A stretch of 40,283 nucleotides of DNA, from contig NZ_RHNR01000023.1 of the NCBI RefSeq assembly GCF_003946025.1, positions 1 to 40,283 of the forward strand, in the 5' to 3' direction. The position numbers were made by a program, and so were the translations under genes. Below are positions 8,577-17,139 of this stretch, piece after piece; the stretch's first letter is position 1, and each line of letters starts with the position of its first letter. The notes under the pieces were generated by a model. The model was not told the DNA's origin, searched no databases, and saw only the letters and a list, made by a program, of their open reading frames with translations. The stretch comes from Lacticaseibacillus songhuajiangensis (GTDB lineage: Bacteria; Bacillota; Bacilli; Lactobacillales; Lactobacillaceae).

Positions 8577-8611
8577 AAAAGGTGCTCTGATGAAAATCAG
8601 AGCACCTTTTT
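8577..8611 (+). terminator. terminator of pepO
   Basis: A perfect 15-bp stem AAAAGGTGCTCTGAT/ATCAGAGCACCTTTT (8577-8591/8596-8610) has a GAAA loop and a T tail. The remaining stretch to 8786 is AT-rich and contains a TATAAT near 8738 as a likely -10 for the next gene. Confidence 0.93.
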
Positions 8612-8786
8612 ATTAGTTTATAAATAACGATTTATTTCCTGTGCAGATTCATTAAACTATTCTTTTAATTCTTGACACCGTGCCAAATGTCACGTGCATT
8701 TTTGCATTTTACGGTTCTAAAAATATCATCAAGTGTGTATAATCAGAACTGTAGAAAACGAATGATGTCCGTCATGCAGAGCGAGG

Positions 8787-10304
8787 ATGACCGAAATGCT
8801 AACGTATGAGTTGTTTTTAAGCCGGAGCGACAGGGCACGTCTAGAGTTTTACCAACAGTTCATTGATTTACCCAGCAAGTTTCAGGATGTGAATCAAGTC
8901 GCCAAAATCCGGAAAGTCAGTGCCACGAGCGTTTACCGCACGCTCACTAAAATCACGCAGGATTTAAGTGAACTGCGGACAGAACGCCACTTACCGGCGG
9001 TTGACGATACCGCTAGTTTCCGAGAACGTTTTAACATTCCCGCGTCCATTTATGCGGTCTTCTTAATGCGCCGTTCTATCGTCGGCAAGTTTTTACTGGC
9101 GACTCTCAAGCATCCTGATTGGACCGTGAATGAGTTTGCGGAGGCCCACCGCATTAGTAATGCGACCGTGTTCCGGCGATTACGACCACTCAAGGAATGT
9201 TTGAAGTCCTACGACATTCGGCTTAATTATGGGCCAATCGGGCTCAGCGGTTCAGAAACCGCAGTGCGCGTTGCCCTGGGTGAACTTTGCTGGCAGCTCG
9301 CACAAGACGGTACGCCACTGTTCCCCGAGCTACACGAACTTGACGTGCGGACAGCGACCGTATTGCACCGGGCCGGAATCGGCATGCCCAACGTGGCGCC
9401 AACCCGTCTGCAGGTATTGTGCGGGGTCGGCATCATTCGCAACCGGCAGGGACACCAACTGCACCAGCTGCAGCCCTTAAGCGACATTTTGACAGCAACC
9501 GGGTTCGCCAGCAAAATTCGCGGCCTGCCGGATGCCGTGAAGGCGGCAGACGCGCAGGCGGGGCTCATTCACGCTGAAACCATGCTGACGGCCAGTTTCC
9601 ACGACAGTGATGATCCGATTCTCATCGGCTTCATTGGTCACCACGCACGGACCAATTCACCCGCGTGGCGGCTGGTGCAACAGGTCCTGCAACGGATGCA
9701 CAGCCAGGCAGGGGTCGACGTTCACGCGCTGGACGACCAAGTGCTCACAGCTAATCTGTTGGCGGTGACCGTCGCGCTGGACACGCTCAGTTGCAACGTA
9801 CCCGATTTTGATCCACTGGTGGTTGCCACCGGCACGCCGGGTCCGGATTCATTAAGCAAAATGTTAACGATGCTCTTTACCACTTTGCCGAATGAGCTGC
9901 ACAGTTTTAACCGTATTGCTAGCGCACTGATTGCGCGCTACATTCCGCTACTGGCAGGGGTGATGCCGAACGCCCAGGCACGGGTGCGTGTTGCGATAGA
10001 CCCGCACATGGAACAAACCGTCTATCACGCCATCCGCCAGTCTTTAGAGCGGATGCCCGCGGTGGAAATCATCACCAACCCCAAGTATGCACGCTTAATC
10101 ATTAGCAGCGACATGCGCGTCTTTACGCCGCAACAACGGGGTAAGCGCGGGCATTACTACTTCGCGCTCAGTTCGTATAGCGCTTGGCTGACATTGGAAC
10201 ACTTGGTTCACTACCTCGCGATTCACGAGTGCGGTCTTAAAACCGGGTCAGGGATTGGCTATACACAGGTCACACCCGAACTGATTGGTGCCAGTTTCAA
10301 CTAA
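8787..10304 (+). CDS. Mga-like helix-turn-helix transcriptional regulator
   Basis: The 505-residue protein resembles stand-alone regulators of the Mga/RofA class. Two HTH segments sit at the N-terminus (about 30-60, VNQVAKIRKVSATSVYRTLTK, and about 110-135, with FAEAHRISNATVFRRLRPLK). A long middle region follows that could hold PRD-like domains, but I cannot identify phosphorylation sites. There is a possible EIIB-like C-terminus. The start could be GTG/ATG around 8787 or the nearby internal ATG at 8796; GAGGATGACC lies just upstream. The gene has no operon partner, so its targets are unknown. A repeat element starts five nt after its stop codon. Confidence 0.7.
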   Translation: MTEMLTYELFLSRSDRARLEFYQQFIDLPSKFQDVNQVAKIRKVSATSVYRTLTKITQDLSELRTERHLPAVDDTASFRERFNIPASIYAVFLMRRSIVGKFLLATLKHPDWTVNEFAEAHRISNATVFRRLRPLKECLKSYDIRLNYGPIGLSGSETAVRVALGELCWQLAQDGTPLFPELHELDVRTATVLHRAGIGMPNVAPTRLQVLCGVGIIRNRQGHQLHQLQPLSDILTATGFASKIRGLPDAVKAADAQAGLIHAETMLTASFHDSDDPILIGFIGHHARTNSPAWRLVQQVLQRMHSQAGVDVHALDDQVLTANLLAVTVALDTLSCNVPDFDPLVVATGTPGPDSLSKMLTMLFTTLPNELHSFNRIASALIARYIPLLAGVMPNAQARVRVAIDPHMEQTVYHAIRQSLERMPAVEIITNPKYARLIISSDMRVFTPQQRGKRGHYYFALSSYSAWLTLEHLVHYLAIHECGLKTGSGIGYTQVTPELIGASFN

Positions 10305-10308
10305 AGTT

Positions 10309-10420
10309 GTCAGCGTAAGTGTTGAAAATACCATCCGCAGCGTCAATATCCCGCTCCCGATAAAATAGGCGGTGTACCCCCGACGAAAACCACGTCGGGA
10401 ATACACCGCCTATTTATTTG
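10309..10420 (+). repeat. hairpin-rich dispersed element, copy 2 (short form)
   Basis: It begins five nt after the stop codon of the regulator with the same 19-mer that opens copy 1. Positions 10345-10377 match 180-212 of copy 1 with a few differences, and the central part is missing. It ends in a long hairpin at 10363-10415. A 14-bp stem (AAATAGGCGGTGTA with TACACCGCCTATTT) is topped by a 7-bp stem (CCCGACG with CGTCGGG). This hairpin has A and T runs on both sides and probably also ends transcription of the regulator gene. Confidence 0.75.
10363..10415. terminator. bidirectional terminator-like hairpin within repeat copy 2
   Basis: The stem is 14 bp plus 7 bp with a seven-nt loop, flanked by AAAA and TATTTATTT. 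It could stop transcription from the regulator on plus and from cls on minus. Confidence 0.7.
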
Positions 10421-10599
10421 CGTTAACTCTGTCACTGTCCGCTACGCCAATCTACACCAGATCCTAAGTGCATTCACAAGACGATAGAGGTGATATTTCC
10501 ACACGTGGTCGCGCAGTAAACATCATGGGAGCGTGCAGTGAAGCTCCTTGCAGACCCGTAAACATAGGCCAGTAATTGAGTAATACCGTCACCACGATT

Positions 10600-10878
10600 G
10601 GAAATCATCACTCGGCGTATGCATGGTCTTGAGTCGCCACAACCCGGCAGTCGTTCTGCATCATCAATCTGGGTACCACTCAGTATCGCGTTGGCCATGG
10701 CGGCACAGGTGTGCTTGGATGGAGCCACTTGCACGCATCGCTTTAGCGATGTTAGTGCAATGGACACCGAAGGATCCAAGCGCACCTGTGCCGGAGCTGC
10801 CGACCACACCGCCTTGCAACGGTATGAAAACAGTTCAAAGTGCGGTGCGCATCCTCGCGGGCGCGGACATACACTGAC
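10600..10878 (-). repeat. hairpin-rich dispersed element, copy 4
   Basis: Read on the minus strand it starts with GTCAGTGTATGTCCGCG at 10878, seven nt after the cls stop codon. Positions 10791-10830 match the complement of 40157-40198 in copy 3 (CCGGAGCTGCCGACCACACC against CCGGAGTTGCCGACTCCACC). Unlike the others it carries a large hairpin at 10702-10792. That hairpin has a 19-bp stem GGCACAGGTGTGCTTGGAT/ATCCAAGCGCACCTGTGCC with one G-U, and nested stems TTGCAC/GTGCAA and ATCGC/GCGAT. The left limit is uncertain. The rest of 10421-10600 holds no gene I can support. Confidence 0.6.
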
Positions 10879-10884
10879 GAACCA

Positions 10885-12327
10885 CTACAGTATCGGCGCC
10901 AGCATCCTGGAAAAGTTCTGCTTAAAGCGCAACCAGCCTGACCTTGCAGCCAGGGTCTCGTCCGTCAGCAGGGTGGACTGTGCCAAATCATTCATGAAGA
11001 TTGTCGCCATTTCCTGAGTGAAGTGGTTGTCGTACACGAAACTGGTCACCTCAAAGTTGAGGGCAAAACTGCGGTAATCCAGGTTAGCACTGCCAATGCC
11101 GGCCACATCGTCATCACAAATAATAGTCTTCGCGTGTAAAAAACCGTTTTGGTAATTATAAATGTGCACACCAGCCGCGTGCAGCTGCGCGGCAAAATAC
11201 TCACTGGCACGGAAGATGAAGGGGTGGTCGGGCATGTTGGGCATCATAATGCGCACATCGACACCGGCACGAACCGCACCAATTAGCGCATTCAGCACCG
11301 TTTCGTCGGGAACCAAGTAAGGCGTTTGAATCCAGATGCGCCTTTCTGCCGTCATAATCATTTGTACATAGGCCAGTTTAATGTGCTGCTGTGTGGTGTC
11401 GGGACCACTGGCTACCACCTGCATCGGTGTTAACGGCAGGTCGTCCCCGCCGCGCGCAGACTGTGGGTACGGCAGTGGGTCGCTACTTTCGGTCGCGTTC
11501 CAATCCATTACAAAGCGAATTTTGAGTGCCAACGCGGCGTCGCCAGCTACACGCATGTGGGTATCGCGCCAGTTGCCGAACTTCGCACTGCGGCCGAGAT
11601 ACTGGTCGCCTACGTTAAAACCGCCAGTATAGGCGAGACGATCGTCAATCACCACAATTTTGCGGTGATCACGGTAATTCAGGCGGAAATCAGTAAAAAT
11701 GTGCCGGGAACTGAAGAAAACAGTCACATGACCGCCCACAGCGCGCAGGTCTGCCCACCAGCTGGTTTGCATCCCCAAAGACCCCCACGCATCGTAAAGG
11801 ACGCTGACCCGCACGCCGCGCTTGGCGGCCGCGATGAGGTGCAGTTTCAAAGTGGTGCCAATGGCGTCGGGATAGATGGTGTAATATTCGACGGCAATAC
11901 TGGTGGTCGCCGCATCAATATCCGCAAACAGCGCGGCGAACTTGGCATTCCCGTCGGTGAAAATGCGAATATCATTCCGAATAAGCAGTGGAGCAGAGGC
12001 CGATTGCCAAAGCCCCTGCAACATCCCCCGAGTTTTCGGCGACATATCCGCACTCAGCTGCCGTTGTTCATAATCACTGAGATTCTGACTGCGGACATAT
12101 GCTTTGATCCCAACTGTGTATTCATGAGCAATACGCTTCATTCGTTTCGAAGACAGTCGCCGACCAGCGAAGAGGTAGAAGCCAAAACCCACCACGGGAA
12201 TCCCGATTAACACAAGCAACCACGCCCAAGTTGTGGCGATATCACGCTTGCGCCGGAGCACCGTGAAGACGGCTGCAATTGTGTTTAATGTTAGGAGCAA
12301 CCACAAAGAATTTTGCATCCAGTGCAT
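10885..12327 (-). CDS. cls: cardiolipin synthase (phospholipase D family)
   Basis: The enzyme joins two phosphatidylglycerol molecules to form cardiolipin in the membrane. The 480-residue product begins with two transmembrane helices (about 5-22 and 35-55). Two phospholipase D motifs follow: HRKIVVIDDRLAYTGGFN near residue 218 and FLHAKTIICDDDVAGIGSAN near residue 397. These are the paired HKD catalytic sites. The length is typical for the Firmicute enzyme. It starts four nt after the stop codon of the RNase HI gene and is probably its operon partner. A repeat element begins seven nt beyond its stop. Confidence 0.95.
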   Translation of the reverse strand: MHWMQNSLWLLLTLNTIAAVFTVLRRKRDIATTWAWLLVLIGIPVVGFGFYLFAGRRLSSKRMKRIAHEYTVGIKAYVRSQNLSDYEQRQLSADMSPKTRGMLQGLWQSASAPLLIRNDIRIFTDGNAKFAALFADIDAATTSIAVEYYTIYPDAIGTTLKLHLIAAAKRGVRVSVLYDAWGSLGMQTSWWADLRAVGGHVTVFFSSRHIFTDFRLNYRDHRKIVVIDDRLAYTGGFNVGDQYLGRSAKFGNWRDTHMRVAGDAALALKIRFVMDWNATESSDPLPYPQSARGGDDLPLTPMQVVASGPDTTQQHIKLAYVQMIMTAERRIWIQTPYLVPDETVLNALIGAVRAGVDVRIMMPNMPDHPFIFRASEYFAAQLHAAGVHIYNYQNGFLHAKTIICDDDVAGIGSANLDYRSFALNFEVTSFVYDNHFTQEMATIFMNDLAQSTLLTDETLAARSGWLRFKQNFSRMLAPIL

Positions 12328-12330
12328 GTT

Positions 12331-12732
12331 TTAACCGTCCTCTCGTTCAATCTCGGCAAGTTTACGCAACGCCAATGTATGTGCGCCTTTATTGCGATGA
12401 TCATTTTGCCACGTCGGAATAAGCATGGGGAAGGCATCTGCTAAGGTTTGCAATTGATCTAACGCCGCCGGGTGATGCTTACTATAACCATTGCCCAGCG
12501 CATCAATTAACACTTGGCTGTCAGAAATCAGCGTTACATTTTGACCCGCATAACCAAGCTGCACAAGCAACTTAAGGCCCGCAATTGCGGCCGCGAATTC
12601 GGCGCTGTGATTATCCATGTTGCCGAGTGCCAGACCGCGCTCAACTGTATGTGCACCATCCACAATCAATAATCCGGCAGCGGATGGTCCTGGATTACCC
12701 TTGGTGGCGGCATCGGTGTATAGCTTTAACAT
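12331..12732 (-). CDS. RNase HI-family protein with altered last active-site residue
   Basis: The 133-residue protein has the RNase H fold of the short Firmicute RNase HI-like group. Expected catalytic positions are Asp7 in LYTDAATKGNPGPSAAG, Glu45 in NHSAEFAAAI and Asp71 in ISDSQVLIDAL. The fourth acidic residue, normally in a C-terminal ADxLA block, is replaced by His118 in KGAHTLAL. Family knowledge says loss of this residue lowers but need not abolish activity, so the protein may be a weak nuclease or only bind RNA-DNA hybrids. It uses AGGAAGG before ATG. A LexA-like sequence lies 24 bp upstream. It leads into cls. Confidence 0.88.
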   Translation of the reverse strand: MLKLYTDAATKGNPGPSAAGLLIVDGAHTVERGLALGNMDNHSAEFAAAIAGLKLLVQLGYAGQNVTLISDSQVLIDALGNGYSKHHPAALDQLQTLADAFPMLIPTWQNDHRNKGAHTLALRKLAEIEREDG

Positions 12733-12754
12733 GTGTTATTCCTTCCTAGACGTG

Positions 12755-12768
12755 TGAACATTCGTTTC
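12755..12768 (-). promoter_or_regulatory. possible LexA box upstream of the RNase HI-cls pair
   Basis: TGAACATTCGTTTC resembles the Firmicute LexA box (CGAAC-N4-GTTCG). It shares the 12-mer GAACATTCGTTT with the site upstream of parE at 35346. Confidence 0.3.
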
Positions 12769-12933
12769 TATTCCGTAAATAAGCTCGTCGAGCCGCCGAT
12801 ACATCGATTTTTAAGCGACAGACCCGAATGATAATCAATCATAAGTAATTTATATATATATAAACGACCTGCCGCGGTGGACGACACTGCAACTAGCGTG
12901 TACAATTTAGACATTCTAAACGATAGGAAAGTG

Positions 12934-13314
12934 ATGAAACACTTGGCATATAAATTCGCATACCAAGGCGCCAAAACGGAAATTTTGATTTTCTGGGGCC
13001 TGATTATTTCAGCACTTTCATTAGCAGTCGTTATCCAGTGTGAGACCGTTGGTTTTTCCTGGATAGCTTTAATAGTAGCACTCGCCACACTGTTTCTGGC
13101 ATTTTGGCAACTGTTTTCTCTGCAAGGGCAGGTTCAAGACGGGGTTTTGCGACTCCAGCGCTTACTGCCCAGCAACACCCTCACCATTACGCTGCAGGAT
13201 GTGCAGATTGCAGTTACTGGCAAGCACAGTGTGCGCATCACCGGCAGTTCCTACGGTGACATTGACATCACTTCCTGGATTAAGGCGGAGAATCTCACCG
13301 CACATTTACGGTAA
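12934..13314 (+). CDS. EbsA-like small membrane protein
   Basis: The 126-residue product starts MKHLAYKFAYQGAKTEILIF and has two adjacent transmembrane helices (about 17-37 and 44-64). A soluble beta-rich domain of about 60 residues (QVQDGVLRLQRLLPSNTL onward) completes it. The layout and the position beside an RNase H gene fit the EbsA family of Lactobacillales, whose function is unclear. ATG 12934 is chosen because AGGAAAG precedes it and a TACAAT -10 lies near 12900. An upstream frame extension to 12877 would include that promoter and is unlikely. It is 33 bp before fhs and may be co-transcribed with it. Confidence 0.6.
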   Translation: MKHLAYKFAYQGAKTEILIFWGLIISALSLAVVIQCETVGFSWIALIVALATLFLAFWQLFSLQGQVQDGVLRLQRLLPSNTLTITLQDVQIAVTGKHSVRITGSSYGDIDITSWIKAENLTAHLR

Positions 13315-13347
13315 AACTGGTCACAATTGGTGGAGGAGAACAAATAC

Positions 13348-15021
13348 ATGTCAGATATTGAAATCGCGCAGGCAAATGAAGCTGGGGAAATGCAGCCAAT
13401 TACCACAATCGCAACGGACCTTGGCCTGAACGCTGACGAAATTGAGCAGTACGGACCCTACAAGGCTAAAATTACCGCAGCCGCACAAAAACGCATCGCA
13501 GACAAACCACTCGGCAAGTTGGTGCTCATGACCGCAATCAACCCAACACCCGCGGGTGAGGGCAAATCCACCATGTCTGTCGGTCTAGGCGATGCACTAC
13601 GCCGGCGGGGTAAGAAAACCGTTATTGCACTGCGCGAGCCGTCGCTGGGTCCCGTCATGGGCATGAAGGGTGGCGCAACTGGTGGTGGTTACGCTCAGGT
13701 TGTGCCCATGGAGGACATCAACCTACACTTCACCGGCGACATGCATGCACTCACTTGTGCCGTCGACACACTGGCCGCATTGATTGATAATCACGTTCAG
13801 CAGGGGAACCAGCTGAACATCGACCCCCGGCGGATTTCCTGGAAGCGTGGGCTTGATATTAATGACCGGGCGCTGCGAAACGTGGTAATCGGCCTTGGCG
13901 GTCCTTACCAGGGCATTCCGCGCGAAGACGGTTTTGACATCACCGTTGCCAGCGAACTGATGGCAGTCTTGTGTCTGGCCAGCGATCTGCATGATTTGAA
14001 GCAGCGCATTGGCCACATCGTGGTGGCTTTCACCTACGACCGCAAACCCGTCACCGTCGACGACCTGGGTGTCACCGGCGCGATCACGGTGCTCCTGCGT
14101 GATGCGGCCAAGCCAAACCTAGTGCAAACACTGGAACACACGCCAACCTTGATTCACGGCGGGCCTTTTGCCAACATCGCCCACGGTTGTAACTCGGTCA
14201 TTGCCACCCGTACCGCACTACGGCTGGGCGACATTGCCATCACTGAAGCCGGCTTTGGTGCAGACCTAGGCGCCGAAAAGTTCATGGACATTAAGAGCCC
14301 CGTGCTGGGCAAAACACCCGATGCAGTGGTTATTGTCGCAACCGTGCGTGCACTCAAGTATAATGGTGGGGTGAGTCTGAAGGAATTGGGCGGTGAAAAC
14401 CTCGATGCGATTCGCAGCGGCTTTGCCAACTTGCAACGCCACATCCGCAACATGAAGCGTTATGGCGTTCCAATTGTGGTTGGCGTTAACGGCTTCGTCA
14501 GTGATACCCCGGCTGAAATCGCCCTGATTAAGCAGCTTTGCCAAGATGAAGGCGCGGCCGTTGCTTACGCCACCGTCTGGGCAGATGGTGGCGCTGGTGG
14601 ACTGGAACTCGCTGATGCCGTCCTGGCGGCACTGCAGCAACCAAGTGACTTCCAGCCGCTTTATGCCGCGGATAGTTCCTTTACGGACAAGTTGAACACT
14701 TTGATTCAGCAAGTTTACGGCGGGGCCGGCTTTGAACTGAGCCACCAAGCCAGCATCAACCTGAAGACAATTAAGAAAAACGGTTGGGACAAGCTACCAC
14801 TGTGCATCGCCAAAACGCAGTACTCGTTTAGCGATGACCCGAAGAAACTCGGTGCACCGAGTGACTTCACCATCACTGTCTCCGAAATCGTGCCGAAACT
14901 CGGGGCCGGCTTCCTGGTCGTCAAGACCGGAGCCATCCTCACGATGCCTGGCCTGCCGAAGCAGCCAGCAGCACTGAATATCGACATTGACGATGATGGA
15001 CGCATTAGCGGCTTGTTCTAA
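13348..15021 (+). CDS. fhs: formate-tetrahydrofolate ligase
   Basis: This ATP-dependent enzyme makes 10-formyl-tetrahydrofolate from formate, feeding purine and formyl-Met synthesis. The 557-residue product is family length. The ATP site TPAGEGKST lies near residue 67. Other family blocks include [31 protein letters not shown] and [17 protein letters not shown] 13348 has GGAGGAG at the right distance; the frame is open back to 13327 but the extra residues are not conserved. The C-terminus ending in DGRISGLF is typical. lspA follows after 24 bp. Confidence 0.97.
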   Translation: MSDIEIAQANEAGEMQPITTIATDLGLNADEIEQYGPYKAKITAAAQKRIADKPLGKLVLMTAINPTPAGEGKSTMSVGLGDALRRRGKKTVIALREPSLGPVMGMKGGATGGGYAQVVPMEDINLHFTGDMHALTCAVDTLAALIDNHVQQGNQLNIDPRRISWKRGLDINDRALRNVVIGLGGPYQGIPREDGFDITVASELMAVLCLASDLHDLKQRIGHIVVAFTYDRKPVTVDDLGVTGAITVLLRDAAKPNLVQTLEHTPTLIHGGPFANIAHGCNSVIATRTALRLGDIAITEAGFGADLGAEKFMDIKSPVLGKTPDAVVIVATVRALKYNGGVSLKELGGENLDAIRSGFANLQRHIRNMKRYGVPIVVGVNGFVSDTPAEIALIKQLCQDEGAAVAYATVWADGGAGGLELADAVLAALQQPSDFQPLYAADSSFTDKLNTLIQQVYGGAGFELSHQASINLKTIKKNGWDKLPLCIAKTQYSFSDDPKKLGAPSDFTITVSEIVPKLGAGFLVVKTGAILTMPGLPKQPAALNIDIDDDGRISGLF

Positions 15022-15045
15022 ACGAACATTGGAGCGAGTTTAATT

Positions 15046-15498
15046 TTGTTAATTTACCTCATCATTAGCGTGGCACTCATCGCGGTCGACTTTGCCGTGA
15101 AAGCCTGGGTCGTGGCGAACATTCCCCTCGGCGGCATTCACGAGCTGATTCCCGGCGTGATCAGCCTCACGCACATCCGCAACACCGGTGCCGCTTGGAG
15201 CATGTTTGAAGGCCAGCAGTGGTTCTTTTACATCACCACCGTCATCGCGCTTGGTGTCGTCGCCTTCTTGTGGCGCGACAGCAAGCACAAACCAACCTAC
15301 CGGCTCGGCCTGGCTTTCATTCTCGCCGGGGCAATCGGTAATTTTATCGACCGGGTAAGCCAGCAGTACGTTACCGATATGTTCCAGCTGGACTTCATCA
15401 ACTTTCCCATCTTTAACGTCGCAGACATGTGTCTGACCGTAGGGGTCATCTTGGTGGTTGTCTACATGATCTTCCTCGATAAGGAGGGGAAGGCATAA
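15046..15498 (+). CDS. lspA: lipoprotein signal peptidase (signal peptidase II)
   Basis: LspA cleaves signal peptides from diacylglyceryl-modified prolipoproteins in the membrane. The 150-residue protein has four transmembrane helices. Family motifs are NTGAAWSMF, GAIGNFIDRV with the first catalytic Asp, and FNVADMCLTVG with the second. It starts at TTG 15046 after TTGGAGCGAG. Its stop overlaps the rluD start by one base (TAATG), the usual lspA-rluD coupling upstream of pyr genes in Firmicutes. Confidence 0.96.
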   Translation: MLIYLIISVALIAVDFAVKAWVVANIPLGGIHELIPGVISLTHIRNTGAAWSMFEGQQWFFYITTVIALGVVAFLWRDSKHKPTYRLGLAFILAGAIGNFIDRVSQQYVTDMFQLDFINFPIFNVADMCLTVGVILVVVYMIFLDKEGKA

Positions 15499-16421
15499 TG
15501 GCCACCGCAAGTCTCACCATCACAACTGAATCCGGCCGCATTGACAAAGTGGTCAGCGCGCACTTTGCTGACTTCACACGTTCCCAAGTGCAAAATTGGC
15601 TGGAAGCCGGCCGCGTGACCGTCAATGGCAAGGCGGTACGGCCCGCATACAAGGTGACCACCGGCGATCTCATTGCAATTGACCCGCCGGAGCCCGAGCC
15701 ACTAAGCGCGGAACCAGAAGACATCCCCATCGACATCGTGTACGAAGACGATGATGTGATTGTCGTCAACAAGCCGCAGGGCATGGTGGTGCACCCAGCA
15801 CCAGGGCATCCGCGGGGCACGCTCGTGAACGCGATTTTGTACCACTGCGATCTACACGCAATTAACGACGTCATTCGCCCGGGGATTGTGCACCGTATTG
15901 ATAAGGACACCTCGGGCCTGCTGATGGTGGCCAAAAGTAAACTGGCACTGGATAGCCTGTCTGCACAGCTCAAGGCCAAGACCAACGTGCGCGAGTACCT
16001 AGCGATTGTTCACGGTCATTTTGCCGAAGACCACGGCACCGTCGACGCACCACTAGCCCGTTCGCCGCGGGACCGCAAGAAGATTGCGGTGGTTGAGGGC
16101 GGCCGGCACGCGGTGACGCATTTTACCGTGCTCGAGCAGTTTGACCACTACAGTCTTATCCGTTGCAAGCTGGAAACCGGACGCACGCACCAGATTCGCG
16201 TGCACATGGCGTCCATCAACCATCCGCTAGCCGGCGATCCACTTTACGGTCCGAGTCGGACGCTACCGGGCAACGGCCAATTTTTGCACGCCGCAACCCT
16301 GGGCTTCAAACATCCACGGACGGGAAAAGAGCTACTTTTCGAAGCGCCGGTGCCGGCAATTTTTCAAGAGCGGCTCAATGAATTACGCCGCGGAATTGAC
16401 AAAACGCGTAAGGTCAAGTAG
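15498..16421 (+). CDS. rluD: RluD-family 23S rRNA pseudouridine synthase
   Basis: The enzyme isomerises uridines of 23S rRNA. An N-terminal S4 RNA-binding domain (about 1-80, including QVQNWLEAGRVTVNGKAV) is followed by the catalytic domain. The active site is HRIDKDTSGLLMVAK with its catalytic Asp, and the later GRTHQIRVHMASINHPLAGD is also diagnostic. The length of 307 is typical. ATG 15498 overlaps the lspA stop. The end of the gene contains the start of the pyr promoter. Confidence 0.94.
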   Translation: MATASLTITTESGRIDKVVSAHFADFTRSQVQNWLEAGRVTVNGKAVRPAYKVTTGDLIAIDPPEPEPLSAEPEDIPIDIVYEDDDVIVVNKPQGMVVHPAPGHPRGTLVNAILYHCDLHAINDVIRPGIVHRIDKDTSGLLMVAKSKLALDSLSAQLKAKTNVREYLAIVHGHFAEDHGTVDAPLARSPRDRKKIAVVEGGRHAVTHFTVLEQFDHYSLIRCKLETGRTHQIRVHMASINHPLAGDPLYGPSRTLPGNGQFLHAATLGFKHPRTGKELLFEAPVPAIFQERLNELRRGIDKTRKVK

Positions 16422-16427
16422 GATAAT
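16396..16427 (+). promoter_or_regulatory. promoter of the pyrR operon
   Basis: TTGACA (16396-16401) lies at the end of rluD. TAGGAT follows with a 17-nt spacer, or GATAAT with 20 nt. The site is placed correctly for a transcript that begins ahead of the PyrR attenuator. Confidence 0.5.
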
Positions 16428-16449
16428 ACCAATTGCATACCTTTAATTA

Positions 16450-16536
16450 AGTCCAGAGAGGCTTAGAAGGAAGACCGGTCCCCGCGGGGACAATTACTGA
16501 ACGCCTTCAGTCCACTCTCGGACTGGAGGCGTTTTT
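16450..16536 (+). promoter_or_regulatory. PyrR-binding transcription attenuator
   Basis: The leader carries AGTCCAGAGAGGCT (16450-16463), the PyrR recognition loop that binds PyrR with UMP. Downstream is a terminator: ACGCCTTCAGTCC (16501-16513) pairs with GGACTGGAGGCGT (16520-16532), then five T. By the known mechanism, high UMP lets PyrR stabilise the anti-antiterminator, so the terminator forms and the operon is shut off. Confidence 0.93.
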
Positions 16537-16576
16537 GATTGTCCAGAACGCCGCGGCGACAAGGAGGAGGAGAAAC

Positions 16577-17104
16577 ATGCAGTCAAAACAAGTAGTTGAT
16601 GGACTTGGCATCCAGCGCGCGTTAACCCGCATTACTTATGAGGTCATTGAACAACTGCACGGCACCGATCAGTTGTGCATCGTTGGCATTCAGTCGCGCG
16701 GCGTCGACCTGGCGCAGCGCATTGCCCACCGGTTGCAGCAGCTCGCCGGTGGTGAGTATCCCGTGGCGGCACTGGACACGCGCGCGTTCCGCGATGACAT
16801 CACGACCCGCACCGCGGGAGACTTAGAACTCCACCTCGGTGTGGACATCACCGGTCGCAATATTTTGCTCGTGGATGATGTGCTCTACACCGGTCGCACC
16901 ATTCGCGCCGCCATGGACGCCCTCGTTGCCGCCGGCCGGCCGGCCCGCATTTCACTGGCCGTCCTCGTTGACCGCGGACACCGCGAATTGCCAATCCGCG
17001 CGGACTTCATCGGTAAGAACATCCCGACGGCAGACAACGAGCGTATTCAGGTGCAACTTGCCGAACGCGATCATGTAGATGCCGTTAACATTATTCAGAA
17101 CTAG
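16577..17104 (+). CDS. pyrR: bifunctional pyr operon attenuator and uracil phosphoribosyltransferase PyrR
   Basis: PyrR senses UMP/UTP and PRPP and binds the leader RNA of pyr transcripts to cause termination. It also has weak uracil phosphoribosyltransferase activity. The 175-residue product carries the PRPP-binding motif LLVDDVLYTGRTIRAAMDAL, the GIQSRGVDLA loop and a family C-terminus (VDRGHRELPIRADFIGKNIP). ATG 16577 has AAGGAGGAGG upstream. An earlier in-frame start at 16535 falls in the terminator and is rejected. It is the first gene after the attenuator, before pyrP. Confidence 0.96.
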   Translation: MQSKQVVDGLGIQRALTRITYEVIEQLHGTDQLCIVGIQSRGVDLAQRIAHRLQQLAGGEYPVAALDTRAFRDDITTRTAGDLELHLGVDITGRNILLVDDVLYTGRTIRAAMDALVAAGRPARISLAVLVDRGHRELPIRADFIGKNIPTADNERIQVQLAERDHVDAVNIIQN

Positions 17105-17139
17105 TCACCAGCAATTCAACACATATTAGGGAGTTAATC

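Noticed and set aside
10638..10675. Short similarity of 10638-10675 to 28381-28411 (TCATCAATCTG and neighbours)
   Set aside because: Only about 15 bases match well and the flanking pieces are in a different order, so chance is likely.
10474..10809. Minus-strand frame of 111 codons between the regulator and cls
   Set aside because: It covers the large hairpin and repeat copy 4, with no ribosome site. Palindromic DNA often leaves open frames.
16535..16576. Earlier in-frame start for pyrR
   Set aside because: It falls in the attenuator terminator and has no ribosome site, whereas ATG 16577 follows AAGGAGGAGG.
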